A stretch of DNA of 64,000 nt, taken from positions 62,001 to 126,000 of the forward strand of contig NZ_JACJRV010000007.1 of assembly GCF_014697475.1 (NCBI RefSeq), in the 5' to 3' direction. Source of the DNA: Nostoc sp. FACHB-152. GTDB lineage: Bacteria; Cyanobacteriota; Cyanobacteriia; Cyanobacteriales; Nostocaceae. The number at the start of each line of letters is the position of its first letter. The first letter of the stretch is position 1. The notes under the pieces are model-generated. The model saw only the letters and a program-made list of their open reading frames with translations. It made no database searches and was not told the DNA's origin. This document shows positions 56,220 through 64,000 of the stretch, piece by piece. The translations under genes and the position numbers were made by a program.

Positions 56220-57386
56220 ATGTATCTCAAAACTTTACACCTGAGACAATTTCGGAATTACCATGAGCAAAAAGTTGAGTTTGATGCTGCCAAAACAATT
56301 TTGGTAGGCAATAACGCTCAGGGTAAGTCGAATTTGTTGGAGGCGGTAGAGTTATTGGCGACATTGCGATCGCATCGGGTGACACGCGATCGAGATTTAG
56401 TTCAAGATGGAGAAACCTTTGCCCAAATTAATGCCACCCTAGAACGAGAAATTGCCCTTACTGATTTAACATTAACCCTCCGCAGTAATGGTCGCCGCAG
56501 CGTTGCAATTAATGGCGAGACAATACGCCGGCAAATGGATTTTTTGGGTGTTCTTAACGCCGTACAATTTTCTAGTTTGGATTTAGAACTCGTGCGCGGT
56601 GGCCCCGAAGGTCGGCGCAATTGGTTAGATACTCTGTTAATTCAACTTGAACCTGTTTATGCCCACATTTTGCAGCAGTATAACCAGGTATTACGCCAGC
56701 GCAACGCCTTTTTAAAAAAACACCAAGACTCAGCACATAGTATTTCAGAAAATCAATCCCCTCAAGCCAGTAAGCCCGTCCAGGCGGCTGGTGCTTCAGA
56801 ACTCGCTTTGTGGAATGCACAGTTAGCCACCACAGGCACTAGAGTAATTAGAAGACGCGATCGGGCTATTCAAAGATTAGCTCCTCTAGCAGCTGCTTGG
56901 CACGCCAGTATTAGTGGCAGCACAGAAATCTTAGAAATTAAATATTCACCAAACGTTCCTTTATTACAAACCCAACCAGAAGAAATCCAGCAAGCTTTCT
57001 TAACTAAAATTCAGCAACGTGCCGTAGCCGAACTGTACCGAGGTACTACCCTTGTCGGCCCTCATCGAGACGAAGTAGAATTGACTATCAATCAAACACC
57101 GGCTCGGCAATATGGTTCTCAAGGTCAGCAACGAACCTTAGTCTTAGCCCTCAAACTCGCAGAATTACAGCTAATTGAAGAAGTCGTTAAAGAGCCTCCA
57201 CTGCTATTGCTTGATGATGTCCTAGCCGAATTAGACCCATCCCGCCAAAATCAATTGCTCGACACTATTCAAGACCGTTTTCAAACCCTAATCACTACTA
57301 CTCACTTGAGTTCTTTTGATTCCCAGTGGTTAAATTCTTCACAAATCCTGTATGTGAAAGCAGGGCAAATAGTCAATGGTCAATAG
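56220..57386 (+). CDS. recF: DNA replication/repair protein RecF
   Basis: A 388-residue SMC-like ATPase that helps load RecA at single-strand gaps. Walker A is GNNAQGKS (30-37), the signature region YGSQGQQRTLVLALKLAEL lies near 300-320 and Walker B is LLLLDDVLAELDPSRQNQ. The start MYLKTLHLRQFRNY is the family N-terminus; the ATG is taken at 56220 because upstream codons are heptamer repeat. The C-terminal residues IVNGQ and stop are encoded by the next STRR (ATAGTCA/ATGGTCA), so the end of the protein has been altered by the repeat. As usual in cyanobacteria it is not next to dnaN. Confidence 0.93.
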   Translation: MYLKTLHLRQFRNYHEQKVEFDAAKTILVGNNAQGKSNLLEAVELLATLRSHRVTRDRDLVQDGETFAQINATLEREIALTDLTLTLRSNGRRSVAINGETIRRQMDFLGVLNAVQFSSLDLELVRGGPEGRRNWLDTLLIQLEPVYAHILQQYNQVLRQRNAFLKKHQDSAHSISENQSPQASKPVQAAGASELALWNAQLATTGTRVIRRRDRAIQRLAPLAAAWHASISGSTEILEIKYSPNVPLLQTQPEEIQQAFLTKIQQRAVAELYRGTTLVGPHRDEVELTINQTPARQYGSQGQQRTLVLALKLAELQLIEEVVKEPPLLLLDDVLAELDPSRQNQLLDTIQDRFQTLITTTHLSSFDSQWLNSSQILYVKAGQIVNGQ

Positions 57387-57396
57387 TCAATGGTCA
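57369..57396. repeat. STRR array ATAGTCA/ATGGTCA overlapping the recF end
   Basis: Four heptamers, ATAGTCA, ATGGTCA, ATAGTCA, ATGGTCA. The first two and part of the third encode the recF C-terminus and stop. The sequence beyond (57400-57600) holds more dispersed-repeat-like DNA and no gene. Confidence 0.85.
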
Positions 57397-57611
57397 TAAA
57401 CAAGGGTGTAGGGTATGGGGACACCCCGTGCCTGAATCTTGTTTCTTTGTTGCTCCGCCACTGGAAACAAATATTTCTGTCTCTCCACGACTAAAGTCGG
57501 GGGCTTCTGATGGGGTGCGTAACTGAGTTTTCCCTACACCCCACACGCCGTTTTCGGTCAAAATAACCGATGATAAATCACAAATGAAGAATGACAAATG
57601 ACAATTCATTT

Positions 57612-58028
57612 ATGCAAAAAACAAATCACATATTAGCTCAACATGAAATTGCATCACTAGGTGCATCATTACGACCAATTGAGCAAAAGCTATTAAAACA
57701 AAGCCGTAAAGAAGGGTATACCAAAATTTGGTTCCAAGGAGAAGAACCTTATTTTGATGTGTTTTTTGAATTTGCTCGTGAAGAAATAGTTTGGTTCCAA
57801 TTTACTTTGCGTGGGAAATCGGTTTCTTGGGATATCCAAAAACCAGAATTGCAAACAGGCAATACTAATGAATTATGTGATGATGTTAGTTTCTATGCAG
57901 CTAGTAAAACTATAGAAAATGATAACCAAATAGATGGAGAATTTATTAATTTGGTAAAATCTATTTTAGAAACTAGAGCAGAAGACAAGGTTTTTGCTAA
58001 AGCATTAGCATTGTTTAAAAGAGACTAG
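57612..58028 (+). CDS. Hypothetical protein, 138 residues
   Basis: A small soluble protein beginning MQKTNHILAQHEIASLGASL. It contains KQSRKEGYTKIWFQGEEPYF followed by DVFFEFAREEIVWFQFTLRG, i.e. a β-rich core with several aromatic residues, and a helical C-terminus. No family is recognised, but the composition is that of a real folded protein. ATG 57612 is chosen because the seven codons from ATG 57591 lie in repeat-like DNA (AATGACAAATGACAATT). No neighbour explains it. Confidence 0.6.
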   Translation: MQKTNHILAQHEIASLGASLRPIEQKLLKQSRKEGYTKIWFQGEEPYFDVFFEFAREEIVWFQFTLRGKSVSWDIQKPELQTGNTNELCDDVSFYAASKTIENDNQIDGEFINLVKSILETRAEDKVFAKALALFKRD

Positions 58029-58242
58029 AGTTTAGAGAAGAAGAGAGTAAAATTTTCGGCTTTTACTAGAGGATAAGTAACAGATGAAAGATGACTCAGT
58101 TAAAAGCTTTTTTGTCTCTAAGTTTTATCATTTACCGATGTTCTCAATACCTGGGGTATTGTTTATTAGTCAGCACTTGTTCAGATCAGCTACTTTGGAG
58201 AAAAACTCACAAATAAATCTGAAAAACTTCCTTTCCTAGCCG

Positions 58243-58809
58243 CTAGCCTCTAACCTCTAGTCTCTTAAAAAGATATAACACTAAAAAAATTAAGATAGCA
58301 GCTATTAATCCTAATTGCCATAAACCACACCCGGCAGTAATTCCTAAAGCAGCTGAAGCCCAAATAGCTGCTGCTGATGTCAGCCCGTGAATTTCAGCAC
58401 GTTGTGATTGTTGGGAAGATTCGCGGACAATTTCTCCAGCACCAAGAAATCCCACGCCTGCTGCAATACCTTGAATTACACGACTGAGAGCATCAGCGTT
58501 GGTTTCTTGCATACCTGCTTGCAAAGGGATGAGTGTAAACAAGGCAGAACCAAAACTTACCAGCATATGAGTTCTTAAACCTGCTGGCTTATGTCTAATT
58601 TGGCGTTCTATACCAACAACCCCTCCTAGCAACAAAGCTAGGCATAGCCTAAAGATGATGTTTAGGAAATCATTTGGCGCAAGGTAGTAAGGATTTAACA
58701 ATGACGTTTTGAGAAAATAGTGATACTCTATTTTAGAAATAAGTTGTACTAGTGCAATCCTATCTGAGTTGTAAAAAATATTCTTTTTAACGAACCGCAA
58801 AGGACGCAT
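58243..58809 (-). CDS. MgtC/SapB-family membrane protein
   Basis: A 188-codon ORF whose core (from about residue 45) is an MgtC/SapB membrane domain with four helices: IIFRLCLALLLGGVVGIERQ, HKPAGLRTHMLVSFGSALFT, GIAAGVGFLGAGEI and TSAAAIWASAALGITAG. Family members are inner-membrane proteins linked to magnesium limitation and to control of ATP synthase or acid resistance, but no enzymatic activity is established. Both ends are odd: the first ten residues (MRPLRFVKKN) are encoded by a dispersed repeat (58789-58927), and LEVRG plus the stop by a CTAGAGGTTAGAGGCTAG repeat. The real start may be a TTG/GTG nearer residue 30-40. Confidence 0.78.
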   Translation of the reverse strand: MRPLRFVKKNIFYNSDRIALVQLISKIEYHYFLKTSLLNPYYLAPNDFLNIIFRLCLALLLGGVVGIERQIRHKPAGLRTHMLVSFGSALFTLIPLQAGMQETNADALSRVIQGIAAGVGFLGAGEIVRESSQQSQRAEIHGLTSAAAIWASAALGITAGCGLWQLGLIAAILIFLVLYLFKRLEVRG

Positions 58810-58927
58810 AGACGCACTTTACTCGGCTTCCCGTTCGCGCAGGGTCTCCGTTAGGAGAAGGATAGGGCAAGAAGAAGGAGAATAAAGAGAAGAAAAATAA
58901 TTTCACGAATGATTTAGGACTGCTATA
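58789..58927. repeat. Dispersed repeat, second copy, inverted relative to 18399-18487
   Basis: Read on the minus strand it begins TATAGCAGTCCTAAATCATT and ends TGCGTCCTTTGCGGTTCGTT, with a pyrimidine-rich middle that includes a small TCTCC/GGAGA hairpin near 58838-58860. The two ends match the copy at 18399. It overlaps the apparent N-terminal codons of the MgtC gene. The gap to the next gene (58928-59373) is AT-rich with no gene. Confidence 0.55.
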
Positions 58928-59373
58928 GTGCAATTTGTTCAGATCTATAGCATTTACGAATCCGCTATTTCTACTAGAATAGCTGGAATTAAACTGAAAT
59001 TTTATGGCAATATTAATAATCTATACTAATGGCACAGAAGTAAAATTTATAGACTAGTTATTTGAATGTTATAAGTGTTTAATAAGTAACATTTTAACTC
59101 AAACTTATAAATTTAGCCATAAACGCAATACTTAAACGCTGTATATATATTTAGGATTTTCTAGGATAATTGCACAAAAAATCTCAATTTATTAAGGGGT
59201 GAAATTACTGTTAAACCTAGTGTAAGTAAGAATTAATGATAACTAGGTGAGCATCAATAATCGTAAATAGAAAGAACTTCGCTCGGCAGATAATCTTAGT
59301 AAATTCCCTCTGAGCATTGAACTAAAAGAATAGCCTGGATTGGCAAATTGACAACTGATAAAAAATAAAGTGA
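58928..59373. promoter_or_regulatory. Upstream region of the PEP-synthase-like gene
   Basis: About 450 bp, AT-rich, no gene. No Pho box or NtcA-type site was noticed. Confidence 0.35.
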
Positions 59374-61707
59374 GTGGAAAAAGTCTACTGGCTCGACCAA
59401 ATTAAACTGCAAGACCGCGCCAAAATAGGTGACAAAGCATTTTACTTAAGCAGAATTGTGCAGCGTGGCTACTCTGTTGTACCAGGTTTTGTAATTTCAG
59501 CAGAAGTTTTGCGACAGTTTCTAGAAACTATTAACAGTTCAGAGTCTTTAGCTGCGGATTTGCCTGATTCTTCGTTGCACCTTGATGTAACTAATTGGCG
59601 ACAACTTCAACTAGTGGCGGGTCGCTTACGTCAAGAAATTATGGCTGCGACTGTACCGCCACATTGGGTGAGTAAAGTTGTCACAGCAGCTAGAGAATGG
59701 CAAAGCAAATATTTAATTTTGCGACCATCTGTTTCAGTATCAAATGCTGGGCAATGGGTACGAAGTACACCTGGGTTAATGGAGTCGATTTTTTGTGGTT
59801 GCGATGAAGATGCGATCGCCTTAGCGTTAAAGCGCACCTGGAGCCAGCTATTTCGCGCTAAAAGTTTACTTTATTGGCAACGATTAGGAATTGACCTACA
59901 ACAAATTAATTTGGCTGTGTTAGTGCAACCAATCCAAAATGCGATCGCCAGTGGTTCACTCAATGTTGATTCCTCTGGGTGGACAATTGAAGCAACTTGG
60001 GGATTAGGAATGGCACTGACCAGAGGTGAAGTTCTGCCAGATATGTACTATATCCAACAAGAAACAGGTATTGTCTTAGAGCGACATTTAGGTAATAAGT
60101 TGCTGGCTTATCGTCTAGATGATGGAACTGAGAAATCAGATCCATCTATACTCCAGTCAGTACTGACATATGAGGACACCACCCTAGTAGCTCACTTAGT
60201 TACAGAAGACCAACAAAAACAATACGCTTTAACAGAGCAAGACCTGCAACGACTGATTGCGTTGGGGAATCAATTGGTAAGTGAACTGGGCAAAACTTTT
60301 ACTGTTAAATGGACGATCTCTGATGCAGAGCCAGTTTCCCATCTTCAAATCACAGAAGTCAGCACTCCGCCATTAGCAATTCCTAATTTACATTTAATCA
60401 AAGGTCTAGGCGCAGCCACAGGACGGGTCACAGCTACGGCTTATGTAATTAATTCTCTAGAAAAACCCGAAAATATTCCTCAAGGAGTTGTGCTTGTCGT
60501 CCCTGCGATCGCACCTGATTGGTTATCTTTGATGCATCAAGTAGTGGCAATTGTGACCGCGCAAGGTGGATTGACGAGCCATGCTGCAATTCTTGCCAGA
60601 GAATTAAGTATTCCTGCTGTCGTCAGTGCAAAAGATGCTACAACTTTAATTCAAACTGGAGAAAAATTGCTTGTGGATGGTGACAGAGGAGAAGTTTATC
60701 GTCTGAGAGAAAGCAAAACCAGCAATGGCGAGAATCAGGTAGTAAATTCCACTATCCCCGCCTTCTCCTCATATCACCCTGTTAATCAGGCTACTCTACC
60801 CATGATTGCTACTCAACTACTGGTTAACCTGAGTCAACCTAGTTTAATAGAGCGATCGCAAAACTTACCTGTTGATGGTGTGGGATTGTTACGCTCAGAA
60901 TTAATGTTGTTAAATATCTTAGAAGGGCGACATCCTAGTACCTGGGTTCTAGAGGGTCGTCGGGCTGATTTGTTGGAGTTATGGTCACAGCAAATTATGC
61001 AATTTGTTCGGGCTTTTACTCCCCGCCTAGTTTTTTACCGTTCCCTAGATTGGAGATTTCACGAGTTTCCCTCGCTGAGTCATACTTCAGCATCTACGAC
61101 ACATTCGATTTTGGGCGATCGCGGCACATTTAGTTATGTCAACAATCCCGCAGTTTTTGAGTTGGAATTGGCAGCTTTAGCAACTGTGCAGAAAGCTGGA
61201 TACAGTAATTTGCGGCTGTTATTACCATTTGTGCGGAATGTCTCTGAGTTTACCTTTTGTAGGCACAAAGTTGAGCAAGCAGGGTTAACTCAGGTTTCAC
61301 AGTTTCAATTGTGGATCATGGCAGAAGTACCGAGTGTATTATTTTTATTACCAGAGTATGTCAAAGCAGGTGTAGCTGGCATTTCGATTGGCACGAATGA
61401 CCTCACACAACTGTTGTTAGGAGTAGATCGAGAACAAGGACAGCTAACAAAAATATTTGATGAACGCCATCCGGCAGTTATGGGTGCGATCGCGCAACTA
61501 ATTCAGATGGCAAACAAAGCTGGCATACCCTGTTCAATCTGCGGTCAAGCACCAGCACTGTATCCTGAAATTATCGATCAACTAGTGGAATGGGGCATTA
61601 CTTCCATTTCTGTAGAACCAGAAGCAGTAGAGCGAACACACCAAGCGATCGCTCGTGCCGAACAGCGTCTACTATTAGCAGCAGCGCGCCGAAAAATTAA
61701 TTCGTAA
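59374..61707 (+). CDS. PEP-synthase-like protein (PEP-utilising enzyme family)
   Basis: A 777-residue member of the pyruvate-phosphate-dikinase/PEP-synthase superfamily. It has an N-terminal ATP-grasp-like domain (about 1-330), a swivelling phosphohistidine domain with His403 in GGLTSHAAILARE, and a C-terminal PEP/pyruvate barrel with ISIGTNDLTQLLLGVDRE and Cys723 in SICGQAP. In the N-terminal domain the usual VRSSATAED segment is replaced by LRPSVSVSNAGQW, so ATP binding may be changed and the reaction may not be pyruvate to PEP. It is a divergent paralogue of unknown substrate. GTG start; the last residues NS and stop lie in a TTCGTAA repeat. Confidence 0.72.
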   Translation: MEKVYWLDQIKLQDRAKIGDKAFYLSRIVQRGYSVVPGFVISAEVLRQFLETINSSESLAADLPDSSLHLDVTNWRQLQLVAGRLRQEIMAATVPPHWVSKVVTAAREWQSKYLILRPSVSVSNAGQWVRSTPGLMESIFCGCDEDAIALALKRTWSQLFRAKSLLYWQRLGIDLQQINLAVLVQPIQNAIASGSLNVDSSGWTIEATWGLGMALTRGEVLPDMYYIQQETGIVLERHLGNKLLAYRLDDGTEKSDPSILQSVLTYEDTTLVAHLVTEDQQKQYALTEQDLQRLIALGNQLVSELGKTFTVKWTISDAEPVSHLQITEVSTPPLAIPNLHLIKGLGAATGRVTATAYVINSLEKPENIPQGVVLVVPAIAPDWLSLMHQVVAIVTAQGGLTSHAAILARELSIPAVVSAKDATTLIQTGEKLLVDGDRGEVYRLRESKTSNGENQVVNSTIPAFSSYHPVNQATLPMIATQLLVNLSQPSLIERSQNLPVDGVGLLRSELMLLNILEGRHPSTWVLEGRRADLLELWSQQIMQFVRAFTPRLVFYRSLDWRFHEFPSLSHTSASTTHSILGDRGTFSYVNNPAVFELELAALATVQKAGYSNLRLLLPFVRNVSEFTFCRHKVEQAGLTQVSQFQLWIMAEVPSVLFLLPEYVKAGVAGISIGTNDLTQLLLGVDREQGQLTKIFDERHPAVMGAIAQLIQMANKAGIPCSICGQAPALYPEIIDQLVEWGITSISVEPEAVERTHQAIARAEQRLLLAAARRKINS

Positions 61708-61865
61708 TTACTAATTCGTAATTCGTAATTATAATTATAAATTAGTAATTATTTAGTTAAGTAGCTCAACCTAAAAAAACAGAAAATTTAGCGCAACGCA
61801 CCATTATGATATCTGGAACTCAACTTTCTTAATTACGAATTACGAATTACGAATTACGAATTACA
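61701..61865. repeat. Inverted STRR arrays (TTCGTAA / AATTACG)
   Basis: TTCGTAA heptamers at 61701-61707, 61715-61721 and 61722-61728, and five AATTACG-type heptamers at 61831-61865 in the opposite sense. The two arrays face each other and can pair, so they may form a long hairpin between the convergent genes. The first array supplies the stop of the PEP-synthase-like gene. Confidence 0.8.
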
Positions 61866-61873
61866 AATTGCTA

Positions 61874-62716
61874 TTACTTGATATAGCCAGTTTCGCGGAG
61901 AAACTTGCGTACATCAGCAAAATATTGGTTGCGTTGGCGCAGCCCGCCGGAGGCATCGCTTTTTGTATAAGCTTGTCTTACTCGTTTCCAACCATCCTCT
62001 CCTTGACCGAGTAAATACTTATCTGCTATGTACGCAGCTAAAAATCCTTTACCATCATCACCTTGCTGGCGAATCTCGGTGTAAGTTTTCCATAAATCTG
62101 CGGCATGGCTATAAATTAACTTGGGATAACGGCGAGTCACATTTACCATCTTGCCTTGGCGATATTGCCAAATTTGCAGAGGATAAGCCGAAGCAGCATA
62201 TGCTGTAAAAGCATAGGCAAAGCGATCGTCTCGACTCTCAAATTCTAGTAATCCGTCTTTGTCTACATCATTGAATCGATAACCACCATTCCCCCACTCA
62301 TGACGAATTTGAGCGTACTTTTGGGATTTTTTGTCATAGCGATAAATCAAAGAATAAGTACAGCAGTGTGCGCCGCCTGTAAAGAAATCGGCAACTATTT
62401 CTGGTTCTTTGTCACCGTCCAAATCTACCACTGGTAACTTATTTTCTTGCTCGTTGAAATCTCCAACAGGCCGATCATATTCACTTTCTTGAGGCAGTTT
62501 TTTATCTAAAATCGTTTTACCGGCTCGGCTAATTTGCAAACGTACATTTTTATATTGATATTCCTCAGGCTTGTCATAAGATATCTCTGCACGAACATTG
62601 CCTGATTGCCCAGCAATAGTCTCTGCACTACTTGGCTGGGCAAGTACAGCCATTTGGCTAAAAACAGCTAAACCGATAAAAGATTGACTCAGCAAAGCAC
62701 GTAGATTATTCAGCAT
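61874..62716 (-). CDS. Secreted protein with FG-GAP/VCBS-like repeats
   Basis: A 280-residue exported protein starting MLNNLRALLSQSFIGLAVFS with a signal peptide to about residue 31. The mature part contains calcium-loop-like VDLDGDKEPEIVADFFTGGA and FNDVDKDGLLEFESRDDRF, the D-x-D-x-D-G repeats of FG-GAP/VCBS proteins, and a Cys pair in AHCCTYSLIYRYD. A C-terminal helical part ends RKFLRETGYIK. Function unknown; Ca2+ binding is plausible. ATG 62716 is chosen over TTG 62740. Convergent with the PEP-synthase-like gene. Confidence 0.65.
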   Translation of the reverse strand: MLNNLRALLSQSFIGLAVFSQMAVLAQPSSAETIAGQSGNVRAEISYDKPEEYQYKNVRLQISRAGKTILDKKLPQESEYDRPVGDFNEQENKLPVVDLDGDKEPEIVADFFTGGAHCCTYSLIYRYDKKSQKYAQIRHEWGNGGYRFNDVDKDGLLEFESRDDRFAYAFTAYAASAYPLQIWQYRQGKMVNVTRRYPKLIYSHAADLWKTYTEIRQQGDDGKGFLAAYIADKYLLGQGEDGWKRVRQAYTKSDASGGLRQRNQYFADVRKFLRETGYIK

Positions 62717-62764
62717 AAGTGTTGTATATAGCTTGTTCAACTGTATACAACACTACAGAAATCA

Positions 62765-63940
62765 TCAATATCGAAAAATTGCGGCCACCTGTGCTTGGTT
62801 TGGTATTTTTTCTGGTTCTACTGCGTAAACCTTACCACCATTGAGAATAGTGTGAATTGCGGCAAAATCTAACATATCTTCATCATCTGGCTCTGGTTCT
62901 ACGTGGATATCTACATTCATCGCCTCTGGGTCAAACTTGCCCCAGATTTGTTGCCCTACAGGTACAAACAAAGTATCAACTCTTTGGTAGTAAGCCGCAG
63001 AAGCAATTTCCTTGAGATCACTAGAAGCTGTCCCAGTACCTTCCCCAGCCAGTTGTTGATAGAGTTCCATTGCTTGCTGTTCTGTCTCATGGAATAGAGG
63101 CTCGACAATTTCCCAAGCGTCCGCGTGTAATTCGTCAGCTTGAAAAAGTTCTGGTCTGCGGGTGATGCCTTGTTCTAATAAATGGCTATAAGTATTGGCT
63201 TCGCGGTAAATGGGATGCAAATAATCTACACCAGCCAAAATTAGTGGTGCTGTTTCTTCACGGAGTTTTTCATGAAGTTCAGAGTTGACTATGTGGAAGA
63301 ATTGCAGAATAGCTTCTTGGTGTTGATCTCGGTCTGGGCTTCCCTGTCCGTGAAATGCACCTGGCTGTGAGCGCGAAAAAGGACTAGTATTGCTGCCTTT
63401 TTGGCTGGCAATGCGAAATTGCCCATCTTTAGCAGTTTCGTCATATAAAAGAGCTTCATCTAGGCTCTTAGGCAGATTTTCTAGCTCTACCTCATTCAGT
63501 CCAGAGCGTGTACCTTCAAAAAATTTCAAATCTTGTTGGCTTAAAGCCAAAACGTAGAATTTGCCATCATTATTCATTAAATGTAGTAATGGCTTAATGT
63601 GGAAGCGATCGCTCATAACTACCAATTCTTGAAACTCCATTGGTAGTTGATAATAATGAAATACTTCAGGAGCAATAAAAATAGCTAAACCGTGGTCTTG
63701 ATGTTCCCAAAACTCAGCTTTATCAAGTTCCATCGCTGGGCCAAGAAACTCACTGGCTTCTGCTTCGCTCATTTCCATCGCTTCTAAGCGTGCTTGAGCT
63801 TCGCGGATTAAATTTTTAAACCGAATGGGATTTTGCCGAATCTCTGGCCCTGCCTTTTGCATCGGCATATACAGAGAAACACAGGGTTTATCAGTATGTT
63901 CAGTTAAATTTCTGAGTTCATCAATAGATAATAGGGTCAT
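62765..63940 (-). CDS. baeRF-family protein (archaeo-eukaryotic release factor homologue)
   Basis: A 391-residue soluble protein I recognise as one of the bacterial archaeo-eukaryotic-release-factor (baeRF) families. It starts MTLLSIDELRNLTEHTDKPC and contains CVSLYMPMQKAG, RFHIKPLLHLMNNDGKFYVL, and a VGQQIWGKFD element late in the protein. Family members resemble eRF1 domains 2 and 3 and are thought to act on ribosomes, but no function is proven in bacteria. The window is 60 bp from its end, so upstream context is not visible. Confidence is moderate on the family name and high on being a real gene. Confidence 0.7.
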   Translation of the reverse strand: MTLLSIDELRNLTEHTDKPCVSLYMPMQKAGPEIRQNPIRFKNLIREAQARLEAMEMSEAEASEFLGPAMELDKAEFWEHQDHGLAIFIAPEVFHYYQLPMEFQELVVMSDRFHIKPLLHLMNNDGKFYVLALSQQDLKFFEGTRSGLNEVELENLPKSLDEALLYDETAKDGQFRIASQKGSNTSPFSRSQPGAFHGQGSPDRDQHQEAILQFFHIVNSELHEKLREETAPLILAGVDYLHPIYREANTYSHLLEQGITRRPELFQADELHADAWEIVEPLFHETEQQAMELYQQLAGEGTGTASSDLKEIASAAYYQRVDTLFVPVGQQIWGKFDPEAMNVDIHVEPEPDDEDMLDFAAIHTILNGGKVYAVEPEKIPNQAQVAAIFRY

Positions 63941-64000
63941 ATTATAAAACTCCTATCTAAAGTCATGCAATTTGCATCATTTAGATTTATTTCAGAACTA
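63941..64000. other. Window edge, upstream of the baeRF gene
   Basis: The last 60 bp contain an AGGAG-like sequence (reverse complement of CTCCT near 63950) before the baeRF start and nothing else. Confidence 0.4.

Overview
The window comes from a filamentous, heterocyst-forming cyanobacterium of the Nostoc/Anabaena type. The evidence is oxygenic-photosynthesis genes (Psb27, NDH-1 subunits NdhF1 and NdhD1, an RbcR-type regulator, a Ycf49 homologue), a devH-type heterocyst regulator, very frequent HIP1 octamers (GCGATCGC), and tandem heptamer repeats (STRRs) between genes, which are typical of Nostocales. It is ordinary chromosome: I see no rRNA, tRNA, prophage, complete insertion sequence or CRISPR array.

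Region by region. 0-3 kb: the start of csaB, a ycf49/DUF3593 pair, hisA, and two tiny basic ORFs. 3-5.2 kb: two tandem paralogous coiled-coil proteins on the minus strand. 5.7-11.2 kb: a phosphate-starvation block, sphR-sphS-phoU followed by a Tat-exported PhoX phosphatase behind a three-repeat Pho box. 11.4-14.9 kb: a Crp-family regulator, an SLH/OprB porin, and two small conserved genes. 14.9-20.1 kb: two GT39-type membrane glycosyltransferases around a GT2-GtrA fusion. 20.2-29.5 kb: cofH, psb27, a GHL10-type hydrolase, a DUF6888/DUF6887 pair, polA, a PEP-CTERM protein and a HAD phosphatase. 29.8-42.6 kb: DALR protein, devH, PstS-like protein, Ser/Thr kinase, rbcR, NnrU protein, thioredoxin-like protein, ndhF1 and ndhD1. 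From memory the devH-rbcR-ndhF1-ndhD1 order resembles Nostoc sp. PCC 7120. 42.9-46.5 kb: an accessory stretch with a Uma2 nuclease, an orphan protein, a MITE-like element and decayed toxin-antitoxin genes. 46.5-64 kb: LapA-like protein, phosphohexomutase, Fe-S RecB-like nuclease, a propeller-transglutaminase protein, a PacL-type ATPase, recF, MgtC, a divergent PEP-synthase-like enzyme, a secreted repeat protein and a baeRF-family protein.

How the genes connect. The clearest regulatory link is phosphate. SphS-SphR-PhoU is encoded here, and Pho boxes with the same architecture (8-mers every 11 bp) lie upstream of phoX and, 25 kb away, upstream of the PstS-like gene. A GTAN8TAC site upstream of devH fits nitrogen (NtcA) control.

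No complete, convincing new defence or metabolic system is visible. The best candidates for undescribed biology are the coiled-coil pair with its flanking 13-bp direct repeats, the PstS-like/four-Cys kinase neighbourhood, the structured ndhF1 leader, and the PEP-synthase-like enzyme with an altered ATP-binding motif. Several genes have their last codons, and one its first codons, inside dispersed repeats. Many start codons were moved inside the longest ORF because of ribosome-binding sites, family starts or upstream repeats; this is stated in each entry.
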